Assembly: GCA_001949185.1 (NCBI GenBank)
Contig: BDGG01000002.1
Span: forward strand, 2,432,467-2,496,466
Source of the DNA: Ramazzottius varieornatus
Lineage: Eukaryota > Tardigrada > Eutardigrada > Parachela > Ramazzottiidae
Length of the DNA stretch: 64,000 nucleotides
Reading direction: 5' to 3'
Part shown: one piece after another, positions 34,516 through 46,027 of the stretch
Position numbering within the stretch: position 1 is the first letter of the stretch
Layout: the number at the start of each line of letters is the position of its first letter
Notes under the pieces: model-generated
Told to the model about the DNA's origin: nothing
The model's input: the letters and a program-made list of their open reading frames with translations, nothing else
The model's database searches: none
Program-made: the position numbers and the translations under genes

Positions 34516-34595
34516 AATAAAATCACTGCCGGTGAATTTGTAGTAGATTTTCAAAATCGTTCGCAGCAATCAGAATCACCCTATCACCCTGTATA

Positions 34596-35110
34596 AGGTT
34601 GTGCATTCCAAGGTCCATTCCTTTCCATATTCCGTTCCTTTCCAGGAATTCCTTTCCGTTCCAAGGGGTGAGGGTTTGGAACGATGGAATTTCTATTCTG
34701 GAAAACAGGCGAAATCTGGAAAACTAGTAGGAATTTCATGAGGAATTTCGCTGTTTTTCAGATTTTACAGATATCAGATAAATTAACGGATCACCTGATC
34801 GAAGGTCTCCACAAAGATGGTGGGTTTTGTAGGATGCACGGTCAGCTTTTTCGACGTGGCTGTGATATCTGACGGTTAGCTGGAATACTTTGGACCGAAA
34901 AGGCATTCGTCCGCATGGTACAAGCATTATTCGCGTAGAAACTGCACAACTTGATCGATTTACCCCACGATAACATACGTTTTCACGGTGTTTTGAAATT
35001 CCAAGTTTTCATCGGAGAGTTTTGGAAAAGGAAAAATAGGAGAATAGGAATATCAGGAATTCCTTTCCTATTTTCCATTTCAAGATGGTATGGCCTGGAA
35101 TGCACAACCT
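34596..35110. mobile_element. Non-coding TIR element (AGGTTGTGCATTCCA ends)
   Basis: 515 bp with terminal inverted repeats AGGTTGTGCATTCCA / TGGAATGCACAACCT and sub-terminal TTCCTTTCC-rich tracts in inverted orientation. It begins two bases after the TA that follows the mariner. No coding frame of note. Confidence 0.7.
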
Positions 35111-36902
35111 CAGTCTCATATATGAAAGGTCTCTGGCCTGCTCGTGATCAGCGTTAGTTGAGCTGTAGTCTGGGCACTTGTTAGAAAACCATCAGGCCTA
35201 TGGGAACCTGCGCATCAGAGATCTATGGAGTTGCTGATTGGATCAGACGGTTGCTGGTCATTCTTTCTTCGAAAAGAGTAGCCGATTAGCCTCGTCCGGC
35301 GATGGCAGGAAGCCTAGAGGTTGTTGCCGGTTCACGTACGTTCATGCGGCTCGACTTTCGTCGGCATAGCTGGGACTTCAATTCCGCGTCCTTGACTCCT
35401 GTTAAGGCTTTTATTGTCCTTTCAGTGACTACTCCCAAGAAACAAAAATCGTAGATTCGGAGTACACCGAAATAGGGGCTCCTGGGTGTTAGTAGCAATA
35501 TGTACTATGAGACTAGTAAATTACACATGTGTGCGCATCACATAATCAATCAAGAACGCATTTGATTGCTTGATTAATGCGTACGGCGTCGAGTTTTCTC
35601 TTCGATTGATTGCTCGAATCTCTTGTTTGTTCGAGCGATTTATGTTCGGCTGATTGTTTGATTGACTGTCGTCGGTTTCTCGTGATCCGCTTATCCGGAG
35701 TGAGGATCAGGATGGACTCGGATTGATGGTCCGGTAGACCCGGACTGACGATTGATACGACCGACTTGGTTTGGTCTTTGGTCGAAAGATCGGGCCAAGT
35801 CGGTGGCCAGCTGACAGGCTGTCATCTCAGATGGAGGTCCGATTACGTGACAGTCTGACGGTCGGTCACGCAATGTCACATCACTGTTTGACAAGTCTTA
35901 TGTATGCCTTCGTAGCTGTCTAATTCTATCGTTCAGCCCTGCCGTGCGACCAACTTTTCCGAAACTAGAAGTCTTCGTGCCAGCTCGTTCTGCTTCCGTT
36001 CAGCTGGGTGTTTAGGAAATTATGAAGTCCAAGGACAGTCTGTTAAAAGAAAGATTCGTTCTTCAAATAATATTCAATTGGGAAGTTTTTTACAGACTGA
36101 GTCATCAGCGCTTTCACTGAAATTAGCTCCATGTCTCTAAACAGATTTATGAAGTCGTGCAGGCCAACTTTGCCATGCTTCGCCACCATAGCGAAACTTG
36201 AGAAGATGACAGGTGACTTTTCCGGTGCTTGTGGCTAGAACTTTGGGGCTTCCAGGAGTGCCGTTCCGGATTGATCATTCTTGCCGCCGTGATTTCGACT
36301 GTGATACTCTTCACACTTACGTCAGCCTTTTCGTCATTTGCTGCAGGTTTGTCTTATAGCGGGCTTTACATTGTTTGGCGTCTTGGTTTCAAAACTCAAA
36401 AGTACTCGCGAGATGGCCATTCGGTGATTATCTTGTATTAATATTGGTCGAGGCTACTCGCACGACTTCACGAACTTTTCTCAGTGCCCGACTTGTGGCA
36501 CATGCACGAACTACAGTATGACAAGACAACTCTAATGCACTGTATTCGATCAGGTTGAAACTTTTAATTCCATCAAGCAACGGTGACTTTCTAATGGTGT
36601 AGGCCACGAGACCCAATACCTGAAGTTGAGCAGCCGGCTAGATGACACGCCGAACTTGAAGAGGTAGTGAGAATTCGAGAGTACAACAAGTGTAAGGCTA
36701 CTGCAAAAGCTACGGCTTGATATTTCAGGTTCTGAGCTGAGTACCACCTTCTAGAGCCGTAGGTGCCACCACTTCGAGGCTTTGAAGTGCACAACTTCAG
36801 ATTCGCCCTTCTTAGAACAGGTGGCTCATGTTTTCCGGTTCCATGACGCGGAGCTGGCGGGAAGCCTCTCTCAATCCTCTCATCTTCCAAGCAATATAGA
36901 GA
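35111..36902. other. Intergenic, no gene recognised
   Basis: About 1.8 kb. A 71-codon frame at 36229-36441 has one hydrophobic stretch (LIILAAVISTVILFTLTSAF) but no splice context or homology that I can name. TTGATTG-type words cluster at 35540-35670. Confidence 0.35.
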
Positions 36903-37159
36903 TTAAGTTGCCACTCCGGTCCACCTTGCAACTGTAGCTACGGCCTTGCTCCGCCCCTCTCGTGACGTCTAACTACATTTTGCTTTCCAGAGCTCCCCTT
37001 ATTTTCGAAAAATAGCGTAATCGGAGTTGCGGTTAGCTAGCATTGGGAAGCATGGTGGCTGCCCAACTATTCAAAGTTCTGATCAGCTGTTGCGCTTATG
37101 AATGACGTTGCAACTCATCATAGCTACAGTGGGACTTTCATCTGGCGGTGGCAACTTGA
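36903..37159 (+). repeat. MITE family M1, copy 3
   Basis: About 257 bp from TAAGTTGCCACTCCGG to CGGTGGCAACTTGA, very similar to copy 2 throughout (AGCTCCCCTTATTTTCGAAA, CATGGTGGCTGCCCAACTAT). Confidence 0.88.
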
Positions 37160-38398
37160 TGTCTGTAGTGTCTACAACTCTTACCTCTAAGATCCGCGAC
37201 TGCGGTGGAGACCCGGTGGCGCTATTGCCCGGCACATGAAGTTTGCCTGAAGTCCAAAGTCTCCTACACTTTGTCTTTCCTTCAGTGACTCAAACGAGCC
37301 AGTTCTGGACTTGAGACATGGACTTTGGACTCGGACTTTGTAGTGACTTCGGAAAGTGCGTACTGTTTCTGCCTTGAAGTATCCTACAAGGACTTGGTAT
37401 CCCCCGAGCGCTGTCCCTTAAGGGCTGCTTTGATATATGGGTATCGGCAGCCCAATTTACGGGATAACATTTTTAGCTCCGAACCACCCCTTTTTTGACA
37501 TGAAATTGGAGACAGTATCAAGGGGCATCGAGTGCTAGCTTCGCTACGCTTCGATAAGCATGGAAGTTTCACAAAACTGTTTGCCCTTTTGAGAAGATTT
37601 CGAGAAGAAATCCTCTCAGAATCTTTCTCGAACTTCTCAAGAATCTACGGATGAAATTTGACTGAGACTGGACCTATGCCACAACGGTCGGCGGAGCGGA
37701 ACCCGTTGCCGATGGACGTCTCGATAAGAAGAGAATTATGATACGCGATCAGCACGTGCGGTCCGTCGATCGCAATGGCGTCGCATCCCGCCTGTCGACA
37801 GCAGTCAAACGCAAACCGTAACGAGTCCAACTGACCTACCTGCATTTCAGGGAACCCTAACGAGTCCAAATGACCTACCTGCATTTCTGTAAAAATGGAC
37901 TGTTATTATGGTCATTAGTTTTATTTGATAATCTCTGTTATTAAACATTGTCAAAAAAGGCTTATCAACGTAAGGCTTGGCTAATCAGCTTTCCTTGAAG
38001 ACGATCAAGTGGCTGAATCTGGTAAGCAGTAATACCGTTGTCAAAGCATGACGGTTAGCCCACTTAAGTATTGGACTTGGTACAGTACAGGTCTTGGCCG
38101 AACCTAGCCATATCCTGCTGGGACCGATAGCAATGTCCAAGGATCCATCGATCGGTCCGTGGTTAGCTGACGATCTCTCAGGTTTCATTAAACTTGTTGT
38201 ATCATTCAATCGACGAGTAGTACAACGACACTGAATACCGTTTTCAAGAGGCAAATTACAGGTAAACAACTTTCAAGCAGCAGTCTGAGCGCAAAAGCAG
38301 AGATGAGTAAGAAAAGATAATGTAATAAAATTTTCTGTTAAATCCAACCCAGAAAAGTACAAAATTAACAGTGCCTGACTGATTATTGATGATCACAG
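37160..38398. other. Intergenic with possible gene fragments
   Basis: Apart from the GDPD-like fragment there is a 95-codon minus-strand frame (37985-38269) with no recognisable content. Nothing else is supported. Confidence 0.3.
37676..37884 (-). other. Possible GDPD-like exon fragment
   Basis: On the minus strand, a short open frame reads SLRFAFDCCRQAGCDAIAID followed by GPHVLIAYHNSLLIETSIGN. The pattern of a helix, then G-D-A-I-x-I-D, then a His-x-(S/D)-x-L and an (E/D)-x-(T/S)-x-G-x-G resembles the start of a glycerophosphodiester phosphodiesterase barrel. The splice acceptor side is duplicated with a 39-bp offset (two GACCTACCTGCATTTC blocks at about 37833 and 37872 on the + strand). 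No other exons of such a gene were found, so this is a fragment or coincidence. Confidence 0.22.
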
Positions 38399-40194
38399 GT
38401 GCAACTTCTTGTATTCACTGCATGACCGTCGCTCTTACCGCTCCGCCTGGAGCAGAATGGATTATGGCGACAAACAGTTATGCTGACGGAACACGATTTA
38501 TGAACAGTAGGTGCAATTCCCCTGATCCAGGCGCTGTAAGCAAGAACTCGGTGAACTCTGTGGATGCTTTCGGTGGAGCAGCCGACGACTATGTCTGTCA
38601 TGCATATCACAGAAGTGCTGCGACGGGGCCACAATGTAAGTGTCCTTCGGTTGAAGTATCTAGGTTCTTCATATTAGTGGCAAACACATATCTTTGAGAT
38701 CCTTCGTGTAATATCAGTGCAACGGTTTCCGATAACGTCGTTCAGATGCTCGAACCGTATGCGCAACGAAATTTCGTTGAATCACGAACACGCGCCTGGC
38801 CTAAGCTTAATCACTGGCATGGACGTAATGAGTCTTGATTCTCAGAAAGCGGTTTTTCGCGTGTTTCGCAATTGTTCAGGAGAAGACTTTTTCGTTTTTG
38901 TACCAAAGTGGTCAGTCGAAATATAGATATCTTGTAGATAATTAAATGGGCAATCGAACGTAAGGAACAGAAGTTCCGTCCGATAACTGGTTACAGAGTT
39001 ATGGGAGCAAGCAGATCGGGATTCAGTATTCCAGTGCTTCATAAACTGCGCCTGTGATGTCGTCGTACCCGCAAAGCATCCCTACGAGGTAAAGGACATG
39101 GAGTTTTCCAGTGGAAACTTCGGACATGGAAATTTCCAAACTGCGGTGTAGGGTGGTACCACAATATCTGACTGTTGTGACGTCTTGGCGTAAGTCTCCG
39201 TAAAAGACTACACAAGCGCCTCTTCAGGCCTACGTTTTACTTCTTGTCCAGGCTCTTTAACATTGGATTTCATCCTGTCTCCTGCAGACCTTCCTTTCTC
39301 ACCTTTGCACCGTCAAATGACTCGGAAGACGGCTTGGCTATGATCAGAAAGACTTTCTCTATTGACTGACTTACCGTACGACGCAATCTGACCAGTAGCT
39401 ACGTTAAAACAACCTGGAAATTTTCATGTCCGAAATTCCCACTGGAAAACTCCATGTCCTTTACCTCGTTGGGGAAGTAGGTGACAATTGCTGCCTGCAA
39501 CTGGTAAGGCCTTACGCGTACGATCACGTCAATTTGAGGTTCACGAAGCCGTACAAGGTGGGAGAAAGTTCCCATTCTTAATCAAGATATTTCTTGTCAG
39601 CTCATACTTGATACCACTTGATAGTCCTAATTTTGCTCCACAACCTGAGGTTAGAATCGTCAGAATCGGAATTAGGACCAAAAACCGCTTATCTAAATAT
39701 CAAGACTCAAATCATCGGCAGCCGGCCGAAAGCGCCAGTGGCCAGCAAAAACGAATAACCGTTGCCGCTTTCGACCGTCTGCCAGTGATTTTGTGAATGC
39801 CAATGATTAGGTCAGCGACGTTTATAGTTCTTTCTGTTTTACAGATGATGTGGTGGTGAGAGGCTATTCCAAAAAGAGTCAAATGACCGTCCCGAATTAC
39901 ATACCTGCCTCAGTCAAAGATAAGCTTCTGCAGACGAATGGTCCGGTATGCTACAGTGTACCAGATTCCACAGACACCTTAGACCCCGTCTGCCTTTGTC
40001 ACACCGTTTTTAATGCGTGTAACTTCACACTACCCTGCTTGCCCAGCAATTCGGGCGCCACGGTAGGTCAACTTTTGCACTATGTACTCTGGCCGGACAA
40101 AACCAAAGAGGACCCACATGCATATAAAGTGTACGCAAATTTAGCTGTTGAAAATGGGTGGGACGATGCTGGCTGGAGCTTATTTGTCGTCTGA
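38399..40194 (+). CDS. Uncharacterised protein, 3' two exons
   Basis: Exon 38399-38635 opens after an acceptor in phase 1 and joins in phase to 39845-40194, which ends in a stop; together they encode 195 residues of a protein whose 5' exons were not found. Visible features: GAEWIMATNSYADGTRFMNS, AFGGAADDYVCHAYHRSA, VPNYIPASVKDKLL and a Cys-bearing block (VCLCHTVFNACNFTLPCLPS), finishing GWDDAGWSLFVV. Paired cysteines and Asn-x-Thr sites suggest an extracellular protein, but the start is missing and no family was recognised. The 1.2-kb intron holds the second 384-bp M3 MITE. Confidence 0.45.
39085..39468 (-). repeat. 384-bp MITE M3, copy 2
   Basis: Reverse complement of 33192-33575 with only a few differences. 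It is flanked by TA on the left and TT on the right. Confidence 0.92.
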
Positions 40195-42900
40195 CCAATG
40201 ACAACTATGGCTCCCGCACACGTGAATTTGATTGGCTGCTTCCATCTGGCTTCATGTAATACCCATTTTTGACGGTTAATTTTCGCGTATACCCCTGTCA
40301 TGGCGATGCGCTAAAGTCCAACCGAGACCAACCACGTTGATCATATCTGATTAGATCAGATCAGATCAGATCAGATCCGATCCGATCCGATCCGATCCGA
40401 TCCGATCCGATCCGATCCGATCCGACCAGATCCAGAGCCACCGTACGAAGACGACAGTGCTCCTGCAGATAGTTTCCCACAACTTGTAGTTGTTACATTT
40501 CACTAACTCCTTCCGATAAATATTCCTGGAGGTAATGATGAGACAGAAAATTCTCCCGGAAAGATTGCGGTTATTCCCTGCCAGTGCGCAGATCAAAATC
40601 CTTATGCAACAGGCCGTGTGTGGTGCTGAAGAACAGGCACGGGTTGACGTCCTGATCCAAGAAAGGTTCGAGTATTCGTTCCACGCTTTGCAAACCCTGA
40701 AAGAAAGTCTTGTACGAATGTCACGCAAAAAGGAACCCACAAAACCCGATTCAGGACTGCTCGGAAAGTCATTCACAACCTGCAAACCGAGTTTATATTC
40801 GACATCAAAATACTTTAAGACAGGATATCCAGCTGCAGGGCGGGATGAATGACTCCACTCATCTGGACGCTCAACCCACGACCGATCCTCCAACGTCTCT
40901 GAATTACTGTTCGATCAGCTGTTTACTTTCTGCGTCACCGGTCAAAAACTCGATTTTGACCCTGCCCCCTTTTAGAGTAACCTGTTTGCCTGCACTGTTA
41001 CACAGCGCAGATGCGGAAAGGAATGGCGAATTATCGGAAACGCTGCTCTCGTCCTTGTTTGCCGGGTGCCCAAATCCAGGTCTCTTGTTGAGAGATCCCA
41101 GTTGGCAGGCTGCTAAGCCAGCTCCTGAATAATGGAAACGCTGACGCGATACGATCTTCATGTGGATGCACTGCTGTAACCAGATTTGGCCGATCGTTTT
41201 CCATCACGGAGTTAGGATTGTGAGTTGTGGAAACTCGTCAGTTCTTCGTGTTATATTCCAGCTCCCACTTCTTGGCTCACGAGAACTGAGACAAATTCTC
41301 ACCCGGAGTCTGTTCGGTTGGCAATATGCCTTCGGTGGTGCAGTTTTCGTCATCCGGTCCTGCCGGCAAGTTATACCATCCCGCAGTACGACTAATTGAT
41401 TTCAAAATTCTCACTGAAACGAGAGATGGTTGTTTACAAGGTGGGTAGATTTCGACGGTTCCTTGCCAGCTGGTGCAATAGCAGTGGCGCCACCTGGCAG
41501 ACAGATAGTCACAGTCAACCGCGGCTCTTGACGAGGAGTTCTCGTTCTTGAAGGTTGTCTGATCGGTTCCACCTCTAGAAAGGGATAAACCGCTTGTCGA
41601 AAGCTCTTCGGAATCGGCATCTTCGTTGATGACGGAAGACTGCGAGTGCAAGGTCGCGGGCTCGCAGGGGTTTCCGTTTTGAGTCTTTTCGCTGAGGCAT
41701 CCGGTTTGTCCCGTTTGAAGGCAGCTCCGCGTCTGAAACCGTCAGCTTTACGGCTGAAGCTGTTTAGTTGTGCTCCTGTGTGGGGCGGATATAAACAGGT
41801 AGTTTTGGCCAGTTCGATAACGCCAAGGATCCCACAGACAAATATCGATCATACTGGAGTAACCAAGTGGGTTAGTCGAAATCATGCTGTCCTCTGCATG
41901 ATGGCCTTCCGATTCTTCAAGCGTAACGTGTTGATGGGTACCGGCCCCCCTCAACACGTTACGCAGGTTTTCCTGCGACATACTAGAAATATTTACTCCC
42001 CCGCAGTCATCGTTCGAAAACCACGCTGCTATCCGTATTGAATTCTTCCCCTTCTTGGACCCGACTGCCCACGTTGGTGTGTGACGCAGCAGTGGTGGGT
42101 TTCCCGCATGGAGGAGTTTCCATAGGATCGTGAGAGACCTGAACCCCAAACTAGTCTTAACAGCTGATGAAAACTGGGTGATTTGGCTCGAGAACTTGAA
42201 GTAATCGACGTACAATACGATAAAGTAAGGGTCCTATTTCCCCTCCCTCGCCATACAGACTGTCTTTTTCGGTCACGGCCAGCGGTGCCGCGGTGAGCAG
42301 GACTTTGCGAAAAAAATATTTTATTCTATATTGCCTTGACCTCACGATGAGCTGGTCGCTGACTCGGTTAATTTGAGCGAACCCGAATTCTTCTACGAGA
42401 CGACTCCAAGGGTGCAACGTACGTACGCGGATGATGATGTGGCTCGGCTCGTGACGCTGCCATTCGTGACGAGGGCCGACGTTGCCATTCCCTGACTGTT
42501 TTCCGCAAAGTCCTGTTCGCCGCGGCACCGCTGGTCACGGCCTAATCAGCAAAAGCACGGAGATCCGGAGGGACAACAAGAATTTGGAATCTCACACAGT
42601 CTTCATAAAAGAATACGATAACAATGGCTTTGATCACTATGATATATCAGGTACAGTAATAATTCTCAGTTGTACACTACGTCACACGGACGATTTCTAC
42701 AAGCTGAAGCCAGCCAGTAGGTGGATTGCGTTCGGCACAAGTATGCGTAATCACATTGTCACGTGACACCTTGCCGTGCTGTAAAGCGGTATCCTGGGTT
42801 ATTCTCTACGATGACTTCCGTCTTCTGTGGTAAATTCGGATCTCACGGCACTCCCACGATTAAAAAGCTCGTCCGTGTCACGGACTGTAGAAGTTATCTC
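40195..42900. other. Gene-poor stretch with weak coding fragments
   Basis: Besides the GATCC satellite, several frames of 80-175 codons occur on both strands, but they overlap one another and none forms a convincing spliced gene. A + strand fragment near 42120-42205 (VLTADENWVIWLENL) faintly resembles the mariner first-Asp motif. A 13-bp-arm hairpin (CGTAACGTGTTGA) sits at 41921-41964. Confidence 0.35.
40352..40428. repeat. 5-bp satellite, AGATC then CGATC units
   Basis: Four AGATC-type units are followed by about ten exact CGATC units (...GATCCGATCCGATCC...). The single-base switch from A to C part-way shows one variant that expanded. Confidence 0.9.
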
Positions 42901-42939
42901 TTCCATGGTCTCGTCGATCGCTATGCCAGTACCGCAGTA

Positions 42940-45900
42940 CAAGGGAGAAGTGGGGAGGAAACTGATCGTCCGGTACGCGAACGTCAACGGTATCCGGAGC
43001 AAGAGCGAGGAAGTCAAGAAGTGGATGGAAGAAGGCAAAGCGGATGTCGTAGCGCTTGTCGAGACTATGGCAGACGAGGCAACGGTTGATTGTATGTCCT
43101 GCGACCTAGACCAGTAGAAGCTCGAGCGACTTGATCGTTTGAACTGCAAGAAGGAGTCTGAAGGGTCGCGCTAGCAGTCAAGAAGGACATCCAGATCATC
43201 AGGATGAAAGAGCTGGAAGTGGCAGGCCTAGAAGTGCTGTGGGTGAAGCTCATAGCGCTACGGATGAACCTGCTGCTGGAAGTCGTCTATGCCCCTGGCT
43301 ACGACGTGGAAGCCTTCAGCAAGCTGCGCACCTCCATGGAGCGTATTCCTCCTCACCTTCGGCGGAACATCGTACTGGTCGGCGTTTCAACTGCCCGAAG
43401 CTAGACTGGACATCCAACGTTAGCGGAGCGTCAGAACGAGAAAGAGATCTGCTTTCGCTGCGGAAAGCTCTGGCAGAAAGTGCAAGAATGTACAAGGCAA
43501 AGAGGCAACAGCAGTTCATCATTGGACCTCGTCTTCGCATCTCAAACTAGCCTGGTTCGCGGGGTGAGGATCATCAAGCCTCCTGCTGCCACGAATGATC
43601 ATCATGGGATCCATTTCAGTCTAGTGATAATGACGCCAAAATTGACAGTCAGGCCGAAGAAGATTTGGAAGTCGGACGACGAAGGAGCCAAGAAGTTTCG
43701 CTACAGCCTGTCTTCGATTGATTGGATCGGCTTCTTTGATTGGCAGTGTAATAGTGACGTTGCAGTGGTGTCGTTTCGGGAATTGCTTTTAGCTACGGCC
43801 AGAGATTGTCTCCAGCTGGAGTCTGTCGGATCCAAACGCCTTTTACGTCCCTCCCTTTCGGCTATGACTGTTGAGGGTCTACGGATGTCCAGAGGAGCCT
43901 TTCAACAATGGAAAAGGACAAAGGATTCAAAAGATTCGGAAGCGTGGAGGCAGTTGGGGGCCTGTAACAAGAAGATAATTCGCGCAGACCGATATCGCAA
44001 GCTTCGCATTGTCGCTGGCTCATCCAAAAGAAATCCAAGAGCGGTTTGGCAGTATGTGAAAAAGAACACCGTAAGCAATCCCCTTCCTCCAAACCCCATT
44101 CCAGGTAGCGTCGACAGGTACCTAGTCCATCCTCAAGATAGAGCAGATCATATCAGCGAAGTCTTCATCAAGGAATACGTCGAATGTGCAATCCACTGCA
44201 GAGAAAGCCAAACTCCATCCGTGTAACTCCACATTCCACTGCTCTGAACTCCACATCTCCACTTCCACCGTCCTGAACAACATCCGAAAGTTATATGTCA
44301 ACAAAGCAGCCGGATCCTCCCTCATTACGAATCGGCTTCTTAAGATCGCGGGCACGTCCATCATCTATCCCCTATCAAGACTCTTCAGCCTGATACTCCA
44401 GTCGGGAAAATTTCCAACAGCCTGAAAGATGGCAGACGTTGTAGCAGTGCCGAAGAAAGAAAGCTCCGCCTACCGTCCGACATCGCTCCTCCCACCACTG
44501 CCCAAACTCTTCGAAAAGATTCTCGCCGATTATCTGACCCGCTTCCTGAACTCTAACAAGTTACTTTCTGATTCTCAGTTTGGTTTCAGGCGACAGCGGT
44601 CCACGGAGATGCAGCTCCTGCAAATGTCCCATCAATTTGCGCAAGCTCTACTGGAAAGGAAGGAAGCAGACGTTGTCTTTCTTGACTGTACTAAAGCCTC
44701 CGACAGACTGCCGCATGACGTCATCGTCAACAGCCTTCGGAGGCATGGCGTGGATGGTTGCCTGCTGGCGCTCTTCTCCGACTACTTGAAGGGTAGGAAG
44801 TCAGCGAGTCATGGTGGATGGTTTTTTTTCAGGTGAGCGCGAAGTGAAGTCAGCAGTTCCACAAGGATCGATCCTGGGGCCTGTTCTTTTCACCGTAGCA
44901 GTCAACGGCCTGTCAGGAGTCGTCAGCAGGAACTCAAAGCTACTTCAGTACGCGGACGACATCGTACTCCACCGCAAAGTCAACAGCGAAGAAGACTGCC
45001 TTGCCATGCAAAAAGACCTGGACAGCCTAGCAAACTGGTGCGAAGAGGTGGGCCTAAAATCAACCCAAAAAAGTCTCAGCATCTCCGGATCTCTAACAAG
45101 AAGAACAAGACTGATTCCAACCAAAAGTTACAACTTCAACGGAGAAGCCATTCCAACTGAAGCTAAAGCTGAGTGCCTGGGAGTGACGTTTTCGAGGCGT
45201 TTAGACTGGACCGGACAAGTGGACAAGGTGGTGGCTAAGTGCAGAAGGAGACTGTACGCGATCAAAGCCTTTTTCCCTCGGCGCTTTGGTATGGTGAAAC
45301 AACTGCTGTACAAGAGCATCGTTAGATCGGTGTTGGACTACGCGTTATCGTCGTGGCACAGCACGGGAAAAGGTTTGCAGAAGAAGCTCGAAAATATCCA
45401 GAAGAAGTTCCTACAGACTATTCGCTTGGGCTGTCTGGAAGGGGACGAGAGGCATGACGTGGACTTCGCGCAGTACAGAGAACATTTGGCTGAAATGGAG
45501 TGGCATCCGCTGTGGCAGAGAAGGCTGGAAGGTATTTTACCGAACGCTTTTAAGATCTGGAAAGGAATATTTGCAGGTGACGAGCTCATCATGAAGAGAG
45601 ACATGCCAGGAAGGACAGCAAGAAGTCGGTCCAAAGAATTTCTGCTGTCGCCTGTAAGCTTTGCTTCCGCGTCATGTAAACTTTTAGATTCTACCGCAAC
45701 TTCTTTTACCTACGTGGCCGCAGAAACTTTGAAAGATCCCGTCTTTTGCTCTAGTCCTGGTTAACTGTTATCTGTTGGCAGCTTTAATAATTATCTGGCG
45801 GGATTTTAAATTTTCAAATTTAAAATGGTGTAAGGACTTTGTCGATCCTTTGCTGGTTGTTTAAATTTTTTTGCTGTACTTTTGTATGGCTCTCGTTTTC

Positions 45901-45985
45901 CTACGGCTTTCTTGCCACCATTTTTCCAATTTGTCCCCTAAGCGCTATGCCTGACAAAGCAGTCGAACAGATAAAGGTTATTATT
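42940..45985 (+). mobile_element. Degenerate non-LTR retrotransposon (CR1/jockey-like)
   Basis: An apurinic endonuclease-type region begins near 42960 (RYANVNGIRSKSEEV; ADVVALVETM) and ends with a TNDHHGIHFSLV motif near 43590. Reverse transcriptase follows to the stop at 45764: YRPTSLLPPLPKLFEKIL, SQFGFRRQRSTEMQ, the A-box-type VVFLDCTKASDRLPH, PQGSILGPVLF, and the catalytic YADD at 44949-44960. The reading frame is broken several times, for example near 43090, 43400, 44226, a TGA at 44423-44425 where a Trp codon is expected, and a frameshift near 44800. A 3' tail runs to about 45985 and ends in ATTATT-type repeats. Family assignment within CR1/jockey/L2 is tentative. Confidence 0.85.
44429..45764 (+). 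pseudogene. Reverse transcriptase domain, frameshifted
   Basis: Two overlapping frames (44429-44836 and 44811-45764) together cover the fingers-palm and thumb of a LINE reverse transcriptase. The palm motif LQYADDIVLH is intact and the C-terminal part (LDYALSSWHSTGKGLQKKLE) is typical of this class. A single-base shift near 44800 separates the two halves. Confidence 0.85.
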
Positions 45986-46027
45986 AAGTGAGAATTATTA
46001 CTGTAAGCTCTGCTGACTAAAAGATTA

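Larger units (their letters stand above)
32900..34591 (+). mobile_element. maT-like mariner transposon, broken
   Basis: The right end (34553-34591) reads TTCAAAATCGTTCGCAGCAATC then AGAATCACCCTATCACCCTG and is followed by TA. The left side has the matching inverted GATTCTGATTGCTGCGAACG at about 32920-32940, but its outermost bases are diverged, so the left boundary is approximate. Between them lies a transposase gene interrupted by a 384-bp MITE. Confidence 0.85.

Noticed and set aside
36229-36441. 71-codon frame with one hydrophobic stretch
   Set aside because: Single short frame with no signal-peptide structure, splice context or homology.
40366-40893. 175-codon minus-strand frame ending in repeated SDRIG units
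   Set aside because: The repeated part is the GATCC satellite read in frame, and another frame overlaps on the other strand; no evidence of a gene.
41277-42041. Overlapping frames on both strands near 41.3-42.0 kb
   Set aside because: Possible exon fragments (for example RLTVTICLPGGATAIAP on the minus strand with a donor-like end), but no in-phase set could be assembled.
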